Made by a program: the position numbers and the translations under genes | Source: Pseudomonadota bacterium | GTDB lineage: Bacteria > Pseudomonadota > Alphaproteobacteria > Rhizobiales > Xanthobacteraceae | Assembly: GCA_023404705.1 (NCBI GenBank) | Contig: JAEYAU010000174.1 | Location: forward strand, 15,636 to 79,635 | DNA length: 64,000 nt | Reading direction: 5' to 3' | In this document: positions 53,579 to 61,638 of the stretch, one piece after another | How positions within the stretch are numbered: position 1 is the first letter of the stretch | Layout: each line of letters opens with the position of its first letter | Notes under the pieces: model-generated | The model's input: only the letters and a program-made list of their open reading frames with translations | Databases searched by the model: none | What the model was told of the DNA's origin: nothing

Positions 53579-54246
53579 CATTTGGGAGCAAGGGAACGAG
53601 CGGCCGTCGTTCTCGAGCCGCAAGAGTGGTGCAGGGGCGGATGCATACCGGCCAGCTAAGCTTCGGGGCATGTTGGAGAAATTGACAAGTCTCCCGTTCT
53701 AGTACCCTCAGCCGTACCCGCAATCGTTGTCGGAGCGCCCGAGTAGGCCGAGCATCGTGGACCGAGTCGTGGGATGCTCGGTCGTCAGCAATGACGTTTG
53801 CGTCGATCCGCGCCACCCTCGCGGGCTTGCCGATGCCGTGCGCAGCCGACGCTTCACGCTACGCGCTTCTTGCGGGCCCTCGATCTGCTCGCCGCCTCGA
53901 CCGCCTGTCGCACGCCGCGCGAGGCGCACGAGCGCATGCGGCGCATCAAGTACGAGTTGATGAAGGCGGGTCGAGGGGGGATGCCAACGGCCCGCTCGGT
54001 GCCTGAGCCCTCACTATAAGGTCGCGGATGATCGGCTTCCGCCAACTTCCGCCAAGTCGTTTGGGATGATTGTGGGCGCACAGGGACTCGAACCTTGGAC
54101 CCCCTGATTAGGATTAGCAGCTCGCGTGAAAACTCCACGGATGTCGCCTAGCAGAAATCAAGCGGGTTACGAAGGTCATGTAACCGTGGCATCCAATTAG
54201 CCGCCGATCGGTAGCCCACGGGCCAGCGTAACGTGAGAACTACAAC
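53579..54246. other. Gene-poor scar region after iolC
   Basis: About 670 bases without a convincing gene. Open frames near 53800-54020 and 53854-54138 have no recognisable family. It contains a degenerate tRNA 3' end (about 54072-54115), and to the right base composition becomes more AT-rich, consistent with a past insertion and deletion. Confidence 0.5.
54072..54115 (-). pseudogene. Degenerate tRNA-Lys 3' end (possible att site remnant)
   Basis: The minus strand reads a T-arm (GGTTCGAGTCC) and acceptor end (CTGTGCGCCCAC) of tRNA type, preceded by TAATCAGGGGGTCC, close to the 3' half of bacterial tRNA-Lys(CTT). The T-stem has a mismatch, and the 5' half with D-arm and acceptor partner is absent, so it is not a functional gene. 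Integrases commonly duplicate just this 3' portion, making it a likely attachment-site footprint. The tRNA identity is from memory of the family consensus. Confidence 0.55.
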
Positions 54247-54558
54247 CTAGCCGAGGGATCTCTTCTTAAGCGTCTCAACCCATTCGTTTCGCGCACCACT
54301 CAACGCATCGTAAAGCGGCCAACCCGGGGCCGTCTCAATGATGTGCAGAAGCGTCCACGCCATGCCAAAGCAGTCATCAGGACCAAACAGTTTCACAAGC
54401 GCTCTCGCTTCATCGTCGGAGATCGGTTGCTCGATCTGCGTCAGCAGGCATTGGAACTTCTCCAACTTGGCTACATCCGGATTGCCCGAGCTCGGCAACG
54501 GGCCGAGTTGCACAAGTGCCTCAACGGACGCTTGCATGAGTTCGTCACTCCCGTTCAC
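54247..54558 (-). CDS. Probable immunity protein for the Rhs toxin
   Basis: A 103-residue acidic soluble protein starting at GTG, which overlaps the Rhs stop (GTGA). Sequence features include EALVQLGPLPSSGNPDVAKL, TQIEQPISDDEARALVKLFG and FGMAWTLLHIIETAPGWPLY, mostly helical, with no signal peptide or membrane helix. I do not recognise a named immunity family with certainty, although the DDEARALVKLFG...DDCFGMAWTLLHIIE style is seen in small proteins next to polymorphic toxins. The position and the translational overlap are the main evidence. Confidence 0.65.
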   Translation of the reverse strand: MNGSDELMQASVEALVQLGPLPSSGNPDVAKLEKFQCLLTQIEQPISDDEARALVKLFGPDDCFGMAWTLLHIIETAPGWPLYDALSGARNEWVETLKKRSLG

Positions 54559-55949
54559 TTCTTAATCATGAGTTCAGGAAAGTTCGTGCGATAGTAGTTT
54601 AGCAGGTCCCGAAGTCCTTGGTTGTAGTGTGAGCCGACGATGCTTCTCACGTCATAGATGTCGCGGGCCAACACATCTCGGAAAGCCATGCCAGCTTCCT
54701 GCTGCGCCGTCAGTGCGCCTTTGACTCCATAGGTTCGAGTGAGCACGTGCTCGGCTTCTGTCATTACCAGTGCGCCACCGTCTGCGCGACTTGTGTATTC
54801 CGCAGCCGCCTGCGGCATGTGATGGGGTGTTAGCTTGTCGCCTTTGACACCTCTCGCCGCGAGGTCAGCGAACCTACCCGCTTCTCCTCTAGCGACATTG
54901 ACTCCTCTCAGGGCCGTCTGAAGGCGTGTGCTGGCTCCAAAAGTAGCTATTCCGAGTGCAGCGTCGCCCAAAGATACGACGCTGTATACAGCCATCCACC
55001 CATAGTTGCCCGACTCGAACGCCTCTTTGGCAAGCATTGAATAGTGCGCACCCGGAACCGCGGCGTCGACCGTATTCCGCAGGACCGTACTTGTGACATC
55101 GATCCGCGGCAGTATTTGTATGCCGCCGCTCGCTTGTGCGAAGCCTGAAGTTGGATCGACATTGGCTTGGGTCGCAGCCGTGGCTGGGCTGATGGCATTA
55201 TCGAAACCTATGAACGCCGCAGTTGTCGCGCCCGCGATCGCGGCAGACTTGAGAATGTCTCCAAGCTTCCCGCCGCTGATGCCCGTAATGATGGCTGCAG
55301 CTGCCGCAGCCGCGATGATCGGCGCTACCGGTCCGAGCGGCGCAAGCACGACTGTCAGAACGACTTGGATGACGATACGCAGGACGGTCCTGACGATAGT
55401 CTTGAAGAAGTTCCCAATGCCGCGGAAGAAGTTCGACAGAAACGAGTGACCGGTCGGATCCGTGAAGGCGAGCGGATCGTTGCCGACATAGGAGTACCCG
55501 TTCCACGTCTGCGGATTCATGGGATCCGAGACCACCGGATCCGCGGCCATCATGCGCGCAATCAGCGGATCGTAGACGCGCCCGTTCATGTGCACGAGGC
55601 CAAGCTCGCCCAGATGCTCGTGCCCCGTGAAGCCGCGTGTGCTCTGGCTCGTGATACTGCCGGTCGGATCGTCAGCGCCGTTGGCATGGCGCCGCTTGCC
55701 CCACGGATCGTAGGACAGCCGCTCGACGACCACGCCGTTCTCGTTCGAGATCACCGCGATCGAGCCGAGATGGTCGGTGTGGAAGTAGCGCAACGTGACG
55801 GTTTCGTTGCTGTCTTCGGTGCGTAGGCCGACCTTGACGCTACCTACCATGAGATAGTCGTTCCACTTGCTCGGACCGCTCCCGGGTGTGACGAGCTCCG
55901 TGTAGATTCCGAGACCGCCGACGTAGAGCGTGGTGCCTTCCGGCGTCAC
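54555..55949 (-). CDS. Truncated Rhs-repeat core protein with C-terminal HNH-like toxin tip
   Basis: A 464-codon frame from GTG; the same frame carries Rhs/YD-like sequence (GRTITYTSYNKPASITQGTR, TVTFAHDTDAQRFKQ) upstream to a TAA at 56154, with no start codon, so the 5' part of the gene is lost. Present are the Rhs core (RYFHTDHLGSIAVISNENGV, GRVYDPLIARMMAADPVVSD, PQTWNGYSYVGNDPLAFTDP), a hydrophobic stretch (about 180-250), and a variable tip with GDKLTPHHMPQAAAEY, MTEAEHVLTRTYG and a helical C-terminus. The paired histidines suggest an HNH/His-Me-finger nuclease. Without an N-terminal delivery region it is probably an orphan tip kept with its immunity gene. Confidence 0.75.
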   Translation of the reverse strand: MTPEGTTLYVGGLGIYTELVTPGSGPSKWNDYLMVGSVKVGLRTEDSNETVTLRYFHTDHLGSIAVISNENGVVVERLSYDPWGKRRHANGADDPTGSITSQSTRGFTGHEHLGELGLVHMNGRVYDPLIARMMAADPVVSDPMNPQTWNGYSYVGNDPLAFTDPTGHSFLSNFFRGIGNFFKTIVRTVLRIVIQVVLTVVLAPLGPVAPIIAAAAAAAIITGISGGKLGDILKSAAIAGATTAAFIGFDNAISPATAATQANVDPTSGFAQASGGIQILPRIDVTSTVLRNTVDAAVPGAHYSMLAKEAFESGNYGWMAVYSVVSLGDAALGIATFGASTRLQTALRGVNVARGEAGRFADLAARGVKGDKLTPHHMPQAAAEYTSRADGGALVMTEAEHVLTRTYGVKGALTAQQEAGMAFRDVLARDIYDVRSIVGSHYNQGLRDLLNYYRTNFPELMIKK

Positions 55950-56220
55950 CTGCTTGAATCGCTGCGCGTCCGTGTCGTGCGCGAACGTGACCGTCCGCGT
56001 TCCCTGAGTGATGCTCGCGGGCTTGTTATAGGACGTATAGGTGATGGTCCGGCCGAGGCCTGCCGTCTGGTTGCCGTTCGGCGTCCTCCAGGCAGCGCCT
56101 GCGGCATCGGTGAGTGCCGCCAGAGCGGTAAAATCGAGCGTAAGGATCGCTCCTTAATAGCTGGCGGCGATCCTCAACCGCACGCATTGAACCCACAGCC
56201 CAATAGCGGACAAGGGGACA

Positions 56221-56253
56221 GTCGCCGCGAACCGGTGACAGAATCGCGGCGAC
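56221..56253 (-). terminator. Hairpin after the NitT/TauT-type binding protein gene
   Basis: GTCGCCGCGA pairs with TCGCGGCGAC over 10 bp, with a 13-base loop. It begins six bases after the minus-strand stop at 56260 and is the end of the six-gene operon. There is no clear T-run, so it could terminate weakly or protect the 3' end. Confidence 0.5.
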
Positions 56254-56259
56254 TTGAGG

Positions 56260-57321
56260 TTATGGCTTGAATACGAAGCCAGGTTTGATCTCCACGTCCG
56301 CAGGGATGGGCTGCAAGTCGGAGAACAGGTCCGGATGTGTTTTCATCACGTTGAGGATGAACTTGGGCTCGATATGCTTGTTCACATCGAACACCGAATT
56401 GATCACGCCCAGCCGTTGCAGCGTATCCTGAGCCTTCCACAGCGCGCGATAATTGTGCGCGGAGATCCGGCGGTCCACTTGCTGGATGTTGTACTGCATC
56501 GCCGTCTCGGCCACGTCGAGCTTCAATCCGGGAATCCAGCGCGTGCCGATGGCGGCGGCCTGCTTGGGATTCTTGCGCATCCACTGGTCGGCCTCCGACA
56601 CGGCCGCCAAGAATTTCTCGATCGTCGGGCCATTCTTCTCCATCCACGGCCGTAGCGCGACATTGAAGCCGAGATAAGAAATGACATCGCCGCCGCGGAT
56701 CACCTCGATTGCGCCCGGTACATCCTTCATACCGATCACCGGTGCCGGATCCCAGCACACAAACGCATCCACGCCCTTGGCAAGCAACGCCACCGTCATT
56801 TCCGGAGGCGGTGTATTGACGAGCGTGACATCTTTGGGAGTGAGGCCAGCCTTCTCGAGCAAACCGAGAATGTAGAGATGATTGATCGTGCCGAACGAGG
56901 TCGCGATCTTCTTGCCCTTGAGACTTTTCAGGTCGCCCTTGACGATGCCCGAATTGCCGTTGGCAACCATCGCAAGCGTGGCGTCAGATCCGAGCTTGGT
57001 GGCGTTGCCGCTGAAGTTGCCGAAGAACACAAGATCCATCCCGCGCAGGATGGCGCCGATAGACGGCACGCCCGCCTGCACCATGTCGGTTTCGCCCGCC
57101 TGCAAAGCGTTGAGCGCATCGACGCCGGTGGCATAAGGGCGCGCGATGGTTACGTCGAGCCCGTATTTCTCGAAGAACCCGCGTTCGACCGCAATCGGCA
57201 GCGCCAGCATGTCTATCGCAGCGACCATGCCGACCTTGAGTTTTATGGGATCCTTGGCCTGAGCCAGTGCCGGCGACGGCAACAGCAGCAAGGCGAAAAG
57301 CAGCGTCATGACCCGTGGCAT
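56260..57321 (-). CDS. NitT/TauT-type ABC transporter substrate-binding protein
   Basis: About 353 residues of the NMT1/SsuA-like fold. ATG at 57321 has GGAGGG eight bases ahead; a GTG three codons upstream overlaps the previous stop and is an alternative. The Sec signal VMTLLFALLLLPSPALAQA precedes LKVGMVAAIDMLALPIAVER, YGLDVTIARPYATGVDALNA, and DAFVCWDPAPVIGMKDV, as in binding proteins for sulfonates, nitrate, pyrimidine precursors or aromatics. It is the last gene of the operon, followed by a hairpin. The ligand is unknown. Confidence 0.87.
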   Translation of the reverse strand: MPRVMTLLFALLLLPSPALAQAKDPIKLKVGMVAAIDMLALPIAVERGFFEKYGLDVTIARPYATGVDALNALQAGETDMVQAGVPSIGAILRGMDLVFFGNFSGNATKLGSDATLAMVANGNSGIVKGDLKSLKGKKIATSFGTINHLYILGLLEKAGLTPKDVTLVNTPPPEMTVALLAKGVDAFVCWDPAPVIGMKDVPGAIEVIRGGDVISYLGFNVALRPWMEKNGPTIEKFLAAVSEADQWMRKNPKQAAAIGTRWIPGLKLDVAETAMQYNIQQVDRRISAHNYRALWKAQDTLQRLGVINSVFDVNKHIEPKFILNVMKTHPDLFSDLQPIPADVEIKPGFVFKP

Positions 57322-57326
57322 CTCAT

Positions 57327-57650
57327 TCACCCTCCAGGTGGGAGCGGCTCGACGCGCGTAACCCAGTAAGGCCGGGCGACGGTCGTCAGGTCCGCTCGTT
57401 TCACTCCCCGAACTTCAACGGCATTGTCTTGTGTTCCAGACACCCTGCCATAGGTCTGGAACAGCTGAACATGGAAACGCTCCGGCGGGAACGGCAGCGT
57501 AATCAGTACATTCACTTTCTCCGGACCATCTCCAAAATCTGCGATCTTGTGCGGCGCTGCGATTGTGAGCCAAAGCTGCCAAGCGAGGTAGCAGCCGGCC
57601 AACGCCAGCAGAATGTGCGTCTTTCGCGATCTGAGGGCGTCGCGCAGCAT
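57327..57650 (-). CDS. Small membrane-anchored protein in an ABC transporter operon
   Basis: 107 residues. One membrane helix (about 12-32, HILLALAGCYLAWQLWLTIA) is followed by a soluble beta-rich part (KVNVLITLPFPPERFHVQLF, GRVSGTQDNAVEVRGVKRAD, ARPYWVTRVEPLPPGG), probably periplasmic. It lies two bases after the ATPase stop and overlaps the binding-protein start region. I do not recognise the family. Its fixed place inside the transporter operon suggests an accessory role such as docking of the binding protein. Confidence 0.65.
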   Translation of the reverse strand: MLRDALRSRKTHILLALAGCYLAWQLWLTIAAPHKIADFGDGPEKVNVLITLPFPPERFHVQLFQTYGRVSGTQDNAVEVRGVKRADLTTVARPYWVTRVEPLPPGG

Positions 57651-57652
57651 GA

Positions 57653-58411
57653 TTACGCCGATCGCACGAGTTGGAGGACTCGGCCGGTCAGAGACTTGAA
57701 CTGGTCGTCTTCGTTGAGATCGTCCCAGACACGAGGCCGCGGCAGGTCCACGGCGATCTCGTCGAGTACCCGGCCCTTTGACAGCGCCACAACGCGATTG
57801 GCGAGAAACACAGCTTCGGCAACGTCATGGGTGATGAAAATGATCGTCGGCCGCTTCGCCTCCCATATCCGCGTCAGCTCCTCTTGCAACGTCATGCGGG
57901 TCTGCGCATCCACGCTGGCGAAGGGCTCGTCCATCAGCAAAATGTCCGGCTCGTTGGCGAGCGCCCGCGCCACGCCAACGCGCTGCTGCATGCCACCAGA
58001 CAGTTCGTTGGGATAACGCCCCGCAGCTTCTGAAAGCTTGGCGAGCGCGAGATATTCACGCGCGATCTTCTCGCGCTGCGCCCGGCCCACGCCGCGCATT
58101 TTTGGTCCGAACGCGACATTTTCCAGGACGGTTCGCCACGGAAACAGCGCGAAAGACTGAAACACCACACCGCGATCCGGCCCCGGCCCCTTTACGGGCT
58201 TGCCCCCGACAAGAATTTCCCCGCTCGAATGCGGGATGAACCCGGCGATCAGGTTGAGAATGGTCGACTTGCCACAGCCCGACGGTCCCACGATGGCCAC
58301 GAACTCGCCCTCGGCCACGTCCAGTGAAACATCGTGCACTGCCGTCACCTGCGTGCCTGCATAGGCGTCGAAGTAGGTCTTGGACAGATTACGGATGACC
58401 AGATTCTTCAT
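57653..58411 (-). CDS. NitT/TauT-type ABC transporter ATP-binding protein
   Basis: 252 residues. The start MKNLVIRNLSKTY overlaps the permease stop by ATGA. Walker A VGPSGCGKSTILNLIAGF, Q-loop VVFQSFALFPWRTVLENVAF, signature ELSGGMQQRVGVARALANEP, Walker B ILLMDEPFASVDAQTR and H-loop IFITHDVAEAVFLANRV are typical of the SsuB/TauB/NrtD group. It powers the two permeases encoded upstream. Confidence 0.92.
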   Translation of the reverse strand: MKNLVIRNLSKTYFDAYAGTQVTAVHDVSLDVAEGEFVAIVGPSGCGKSTILNLIAGFIPHSSGEILVGGKPVKGPGPDRGVVFQSFALFPWRTVLENVAFGPKMRGVGRAQREKIAREYLALAKLSEAAGRYPNELSGGMQQRVGVARALANEPDILLMDEPFASVDAQTRMTLQEELTRIWEAKRPTIIFITHDVAEAVFLANRVVALSKGRVLDEIAVDLPRPRVWDDLNEDDQFKSLTGRVLQLVRSA

Positions 58412-59217
58412 CGCGTCACCAACCCCCAGCGTTGGCCAGTGGCTCGTTCGACCGGCGCCAGGATCCAGCTGTCGACGATGTACCAGAGGATACCGAGGAT
58501 GATCATTCCGAGCAGGATCTCGACCACCGAGCCGGCGCGGCGCGCATCGAACATCAGAAAGCCGATGCCGCTGGTACCGACGATGATCTCGGTCGCGATC
58601 AGTGCGCGCCAGCCGTAGCCAAGGCCGTTCCGTAAGCCGGTCATGATGTTGGGGAGCGCGCCGGGCAATATCACTTCCCACACCATTCGGGCGCGCGAGG
58701 CTCCGAGGCTCAGGGCGGCGCGATGCATGTTCATCGGAATCGAGCGCACGCCCAATACCGTGTTGAGGATCACCGGGAAGATCACCGTATAGACGATGAC
58801 AACGGTCATGGTGACGAGCCCGTAACCGAACCAGATCACCAGGATCGGCAGCCATGCGATGTCGCCGATGGCCTGGAAGAACAGCAACGGCGGCCACAGC
58901 GCACGGTGCGCTCGCTCGCTGAGGCCCACCAGGATGCCGAGTGGAACGCCGAGCGCAACGCCCCAGAACGCGCCGACGGCAAGGCGCACCACGCTGTCTT
59001 GCAGGTACTCGGGCAGAACGCCCGTATAAACAAGCGAACCGAACGAACGCACGACCTCCCCGGGTCCTGGCAGGAAGACGCGTGGGAATATCTGGAGCTC
59101 GGTGATGATCCACCAGGCTGCGATCAGGGGCAGGAACGGTGCAATAGAGCCGATCGATGGCCAGCGCGCCGTCAGGCGCACGTAGTGGCCCCATAGCTTG
59201 AGCGGAAATTCCATCAT
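58408..59217 (-). CDS. NitT/TauT-type ABC transporter permease, second subunit
   Basis: About 269 residues from MMEFPLKLWGHY, whose ATG overlaps the preceding permease stop. Six or so membrane helices. The EAA coupling loop reads HRAALSLGASRARMVWEVIL, PGALPNIMTGLRNGLGYGWR. The family signature PILVIWFGYGL is present. It is a paralogue of the neighbouring permease gene; the two probably form a heterodimer, whereas most SsuC/TauC systems use one gene. Confidence 0.9.
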   Translation of the reverse strand: MMEFPLKLWGHYVRLTARWPSIGSIAPFLPLIAAWWIITELQIFPRVFLPGPGEVVRSFGSLVYTGVLPEYLQDSVVRLAVGAFWGVALGVPLGILVGLSERAHRALWPPLLFFQAIGDIAWLPILVIWFGYGLVTMTVVIVYTVIFPVILNTVLGVRSIPMNMHRAALSLGASRARMVWEVILPGALPNIMTGLRNGLGYGWRALIATEIIVGTSGIGFLMFDARRAGSVVEILLGMIILGILWYIVDSWILAPVERATGQRWGLVTR

Positions 59218-59990
59218 GCGCGCTGCACCATTCCCCAGCGCTCGATCGTGCTGCGCTCGATCGGTGCCAGCAACAGCCGGTCGAGCAACAGCCACAGCAC
59301 GCCGATGACGACCATGCCGAGGACAATCACCTCGGTCTTGTAGTAGTCGCGCGCCACGAAGAGCATGTAACCAAGGCCCGCATTGGTGGCGATCATCTCG
59401 GCGGCGATCAAGCCGCGCCAGGCAAATCCGAGTCCGGTGCGAATACCGGTGACGATGTTGGGAAGCGCGCCGGGCAGCAGGACCTCGGTCAACATCGCCC
59501 ATCGCCCCGCACCGAGCGATGCGGCCGCATTGCGCACATGCAAGGGAATGGTCGAGACGCCAAGCAGCGTGTTGTAGGTCACGATGAAGAACACGGCATT
59601 GAAGATGACGAAAGTGATGGCACCGAAACCATAGCCGAACCACAACGTCGCGATGGGAATCCACGCGATGCCGGCCAGCACCGAGAAGAACCTGAACAAC
59701 GGCGTCAGAAACGTGGAGACAACAGGGCTGATGCCCATTGCGACGCCCATCGGAATGGCGACCAGGAGGGCAAGCACCGTGCCGACCGCGACGCGCAGGA
59801 GGCTTGCGCCAATATGCCGAAAAAGAGTGCCGTCCTGAATTCCCTCGACTCCCGCCATGACCACGGAATTCAGGGAGGGAAACAGCCGAGGGTTGACGCC
59901 GAAGTAAGGGACCAGAAGCGCCCAAAGGACGAGCAGCACTGCAAAGGGAGCGCAAAACCAAAGCACCGAAGAGAGCCAGTGCCGCTTCAT
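59214..59990 (-). CDS. NitT/TauT-type ABC transporter permease, first subunit
   Basis: A 258-residue SsuC-like permease. The N-terminus MKRHWLSSVLWFCAPFAVLL is a membrane helix. The coupling loop is RNAAASLGAGRWAMLTEVLL, PGALPNIVTGIRTGLGFAWR, and the mid-helix motif is WIPIATLWFGYGFGAITFVI. It starts inside the stop of the FadR-type regulator (ATGA) and ends inside the next permease. It is distinct from its neighbour, with about half of residues appearing similar by eye in the coupling region. Confidence 0.9.
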   Translation of the reverse strand: MKRHWLSSVLWFCAPFAVLLVLWALLVPYFGVNPRLFPSLNSVVMAGVEGIQDGTLFRHIGASLLRVAVGTVLALLVAIPMGVAMGISPVVSTFLTPLFRFFSVLAGIAWIPIATLWFGYGFGAITFVIFNAVFFIVTYNTLLGVSTIPLHVRNAAASLGAGRWAMLTEVLLPGALPNIVTGIRTGLGFAWRGLIAAEMIATNAGLGYMLFVARDYYKTEVIVLGMVVIGVLWLLLDRLLLAPIERSTIERWGMVQRA

Positions 59991-60772
59991 TGCCTTGGCC
60001 TCAGATCATGGGGATCGCTTCGGCGAGCTTGCCGCCGCGCGCCCCCCTTGCTGCGCTTAACCAATTTGGCATGGGTGTAGCCAAGGACTTGCTCCATGGC
60101 CTTGCGAGCTTTTTCAGCGTCGCCTTCTTCGATCGCGCGCGCGGTCGCAGCATGGTTGGGAAGGTTGTCGTCGTACCACCCTTCGACGCTGTCGACGGCG
60201 ACGACGAAAACTGCGCTCAGAATCGTGTCGATGGCGCCACGAAAACCTTGCAACACCGGATTGTGCGTGGCGTCCAGAATGGCGAGATGAAACGCCTTGT
60301 CCGCCGCTGTTGCGCTGGCTTGATTGTCCGAGCTTTCCATTGCTCGCAGGGCTGAACTGATCCGCTGCAGGTCCGTTTTGGTTGCGCGCGCAGCAGCGAG
60401 CGCGGCGGCGGCAGGCTCAATGATCGAGCGGACTTCCTGGACCGCCAATAGCAATTGTACGTCCGGTTTGTCCTGGCCGATCAGCCAACTCAACACGTCG
60501 CGATCAAGCAGGCTCCAATCGCGCCGCGGCAATACGCGGGTGCCGTGGCGGGGCCGAACGCTGATGAGCCCCTTGCCTGACAGCGTCTTGATCGCCTCAC
60601 GAACCACGCCGCGACCCACGCCGAAGCGGACCTCTAGGTCGCTTTCCGGAGGCAGGAGCGCGCCGGCCGGAATAATTTCTTGGGCGATCTCGCGGCCAAG
60701 GGTCGTCAGCACCGCGTGGATGCGGCGCGGCTTCGAGCGCTTTACGCCGGATTTGGCGCGCTTGGTACGCAC
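59987..60772 (-). CDS. GntR/FadR-subfamily transcriptional regulator
   Basis: 261 residues starting at GTG. The N-terminal winged helix-turn-helix (about 20-85) reads TTLGREIAQEIIPAGALLPP, ESDLEVRFGVGRGVVREAIK, and TLSGKGLISVRPRHGTRVLP. The C-terminal FCD domain (about 105-235) has metal-site residues in VRSIIEPAAAALAA, DKAFHLAILDATHNP (Asp, His) and LPNHAATARAIEEG (His). It overlaps the permease operon by ATGA, so it is co-transcribed with the importer. The 25-base inverted repeat upstream is its likely operator, giving autoregulation. FCD effectors are usually small carboxylic or sugar acids. Confidence 0.9.
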   Translation of the reverse strand: MRTKRAKSGVKRSKPRRIHAVLTTLGREIAQEIIPAGALLPPESDLEVRFGVGRGVVREAIKTLSGKGLISVRPRHGTRVLPRRDWSLLDRDVLSWLIGQDKPDVQLLLAVQEVRSIIEPAAAALAAARATKTDLQRISSALRAMESSDNQASATAADKAFHLAILDATHNPVLQGFRGAIDTILSAVFVVAVDSVEGWYDDNLPNHAATARAIEEGDAEKARKAMEQVLGYTHAKLVKRSKGGARRQARRSDPHDLRPRQ

Positions 60773-60848
60773 GAATGTTCGCTCCCCGGCCGTCAGTTCT
60801 TGGCTGACTGGCGCTTCAATACGTACATCGACTCAATGACCGGCGCAA

Positions 60849-60873
60849 TCATCGGATGTTAAACATCCGATGA
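60849..60873. promoter_or_regulatory. Perfect inverted repeat, likely FadR-type operator
   Basis: TCATCGGATGTT and AACATCCGATGA are 12-bp perfect arms around a single A. The centre contains GT-N3-AC, the core seen in GntR/FadR-subfamily operators. It lies 77 bases upstream of the regulator start and is the strongest palindrome I see in the window. Confidence 0.65.
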
Positions 60874-61364
60874 ATAGGCGATCGTGCAATGCAACAAGTC
60901 GCGAACGTCGCGGCAAGCGATCAATAGCGACCGTCGTCTTCGATTGGATGGTGCATTCCGGACAACGGAAACGCGCCGGAGTTTCTTGAGACACCGTGCC
61001 GCGAGGCGCGGGCGGCAATGACATCATTCTGGCCAAGCAGTCCAAGATGCCATCAGGGAATGACACCAAGTTTGTGCGGAATGAAATCGCAGTGGAAGCC
61101 CAGGATTTGCGCGCTCCAACGGCAATGAGCACGCAGCGCAGCAATTATCTAAGAAGCCATTATGGCTGACCGGCGGTTATCATCGATCAACTGGCCAAGT
61201 TGGCCGGAAGATCGTCGACCGCACTTAACGCTGCGGCGAAGCGCATGCGACGAGACGACCCGACTCAACGTATCGGCACGAATGCAACTGCTGCACCTCT
61301 CGCCAACGTGTCGCGATCAGAGGACAACGCCAGCCTGAGCGAAACAATGGATAGGAAATAGTAA
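60874..61364. other. Non-coding stretch between operator and tRNA-Phe
   Basis: About 490 bases without a convincing gene. A 103-codon minus-strand frame at 60833-61144 contains a Cys-x-x-Cys pair (RCPEC) but crosses the palindrome and has no family character. I see no other structure here. Confidence 0.45.
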
Positions 61365-61440
61365 TGGTGCCCAGGGGCGGAATCGAACCACCGACACCGT
61401 GATTTTCAGTCACGTGCTCTACCAACTGAGCTACCTGGGC
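61365..61440 (-). tRNA. tRNA-Phe (GAA)
   Basis: 76 bases including an encoded CCA. The minus strand gives acceptor GCCCAGG/CCTGGGC, D-arm AGCTCAGTTGGTAGAGCA, anticodon stem-loop with GAA at tRNA positions 34-36 (61405-61407), and T-arm GGTGGTTCGATTCCGCC. All stems pair fully. Confidence 0.97.
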
Positions 61441-61638
61441 GCCGAACACCCGCCGAGGGCGGGCGCGGAGCGGCGGTTATAGAGAGAAGGGCTGGGTGTG
61501 TCTAGCCCAGGACGCGCTGGCGCGGCACCCCGCCGGCGGGGACAAGTCCTTGATATCCGACGAGTTGTCCGGGCATCCCCCGCGCCGGTCGGACGGCCCG
61601 GCGCTGGCCGCAGCGCGGACCTCTGTTCCGGGCCGGCG

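Noticed and set aside
53798..54019. 73-codon plus-strand frame in the scar region (ends ...MRRIKYELMKAGRGG)
   Set aside because: It looks partly protein-like (helical, basic) but is not recognisable and has no Shine-Dalgarno sequence; it could be a remnant, but this cannot be supported.
60833..61144. 103-codon minus-strand frame with a Cys-x-x-Cys pair
   Set aside because: It crosses the strong palindrome at 60849-60873 and lacks recognisable family sequence or a ribosome binding site; the cysteine pair alone is not enough.
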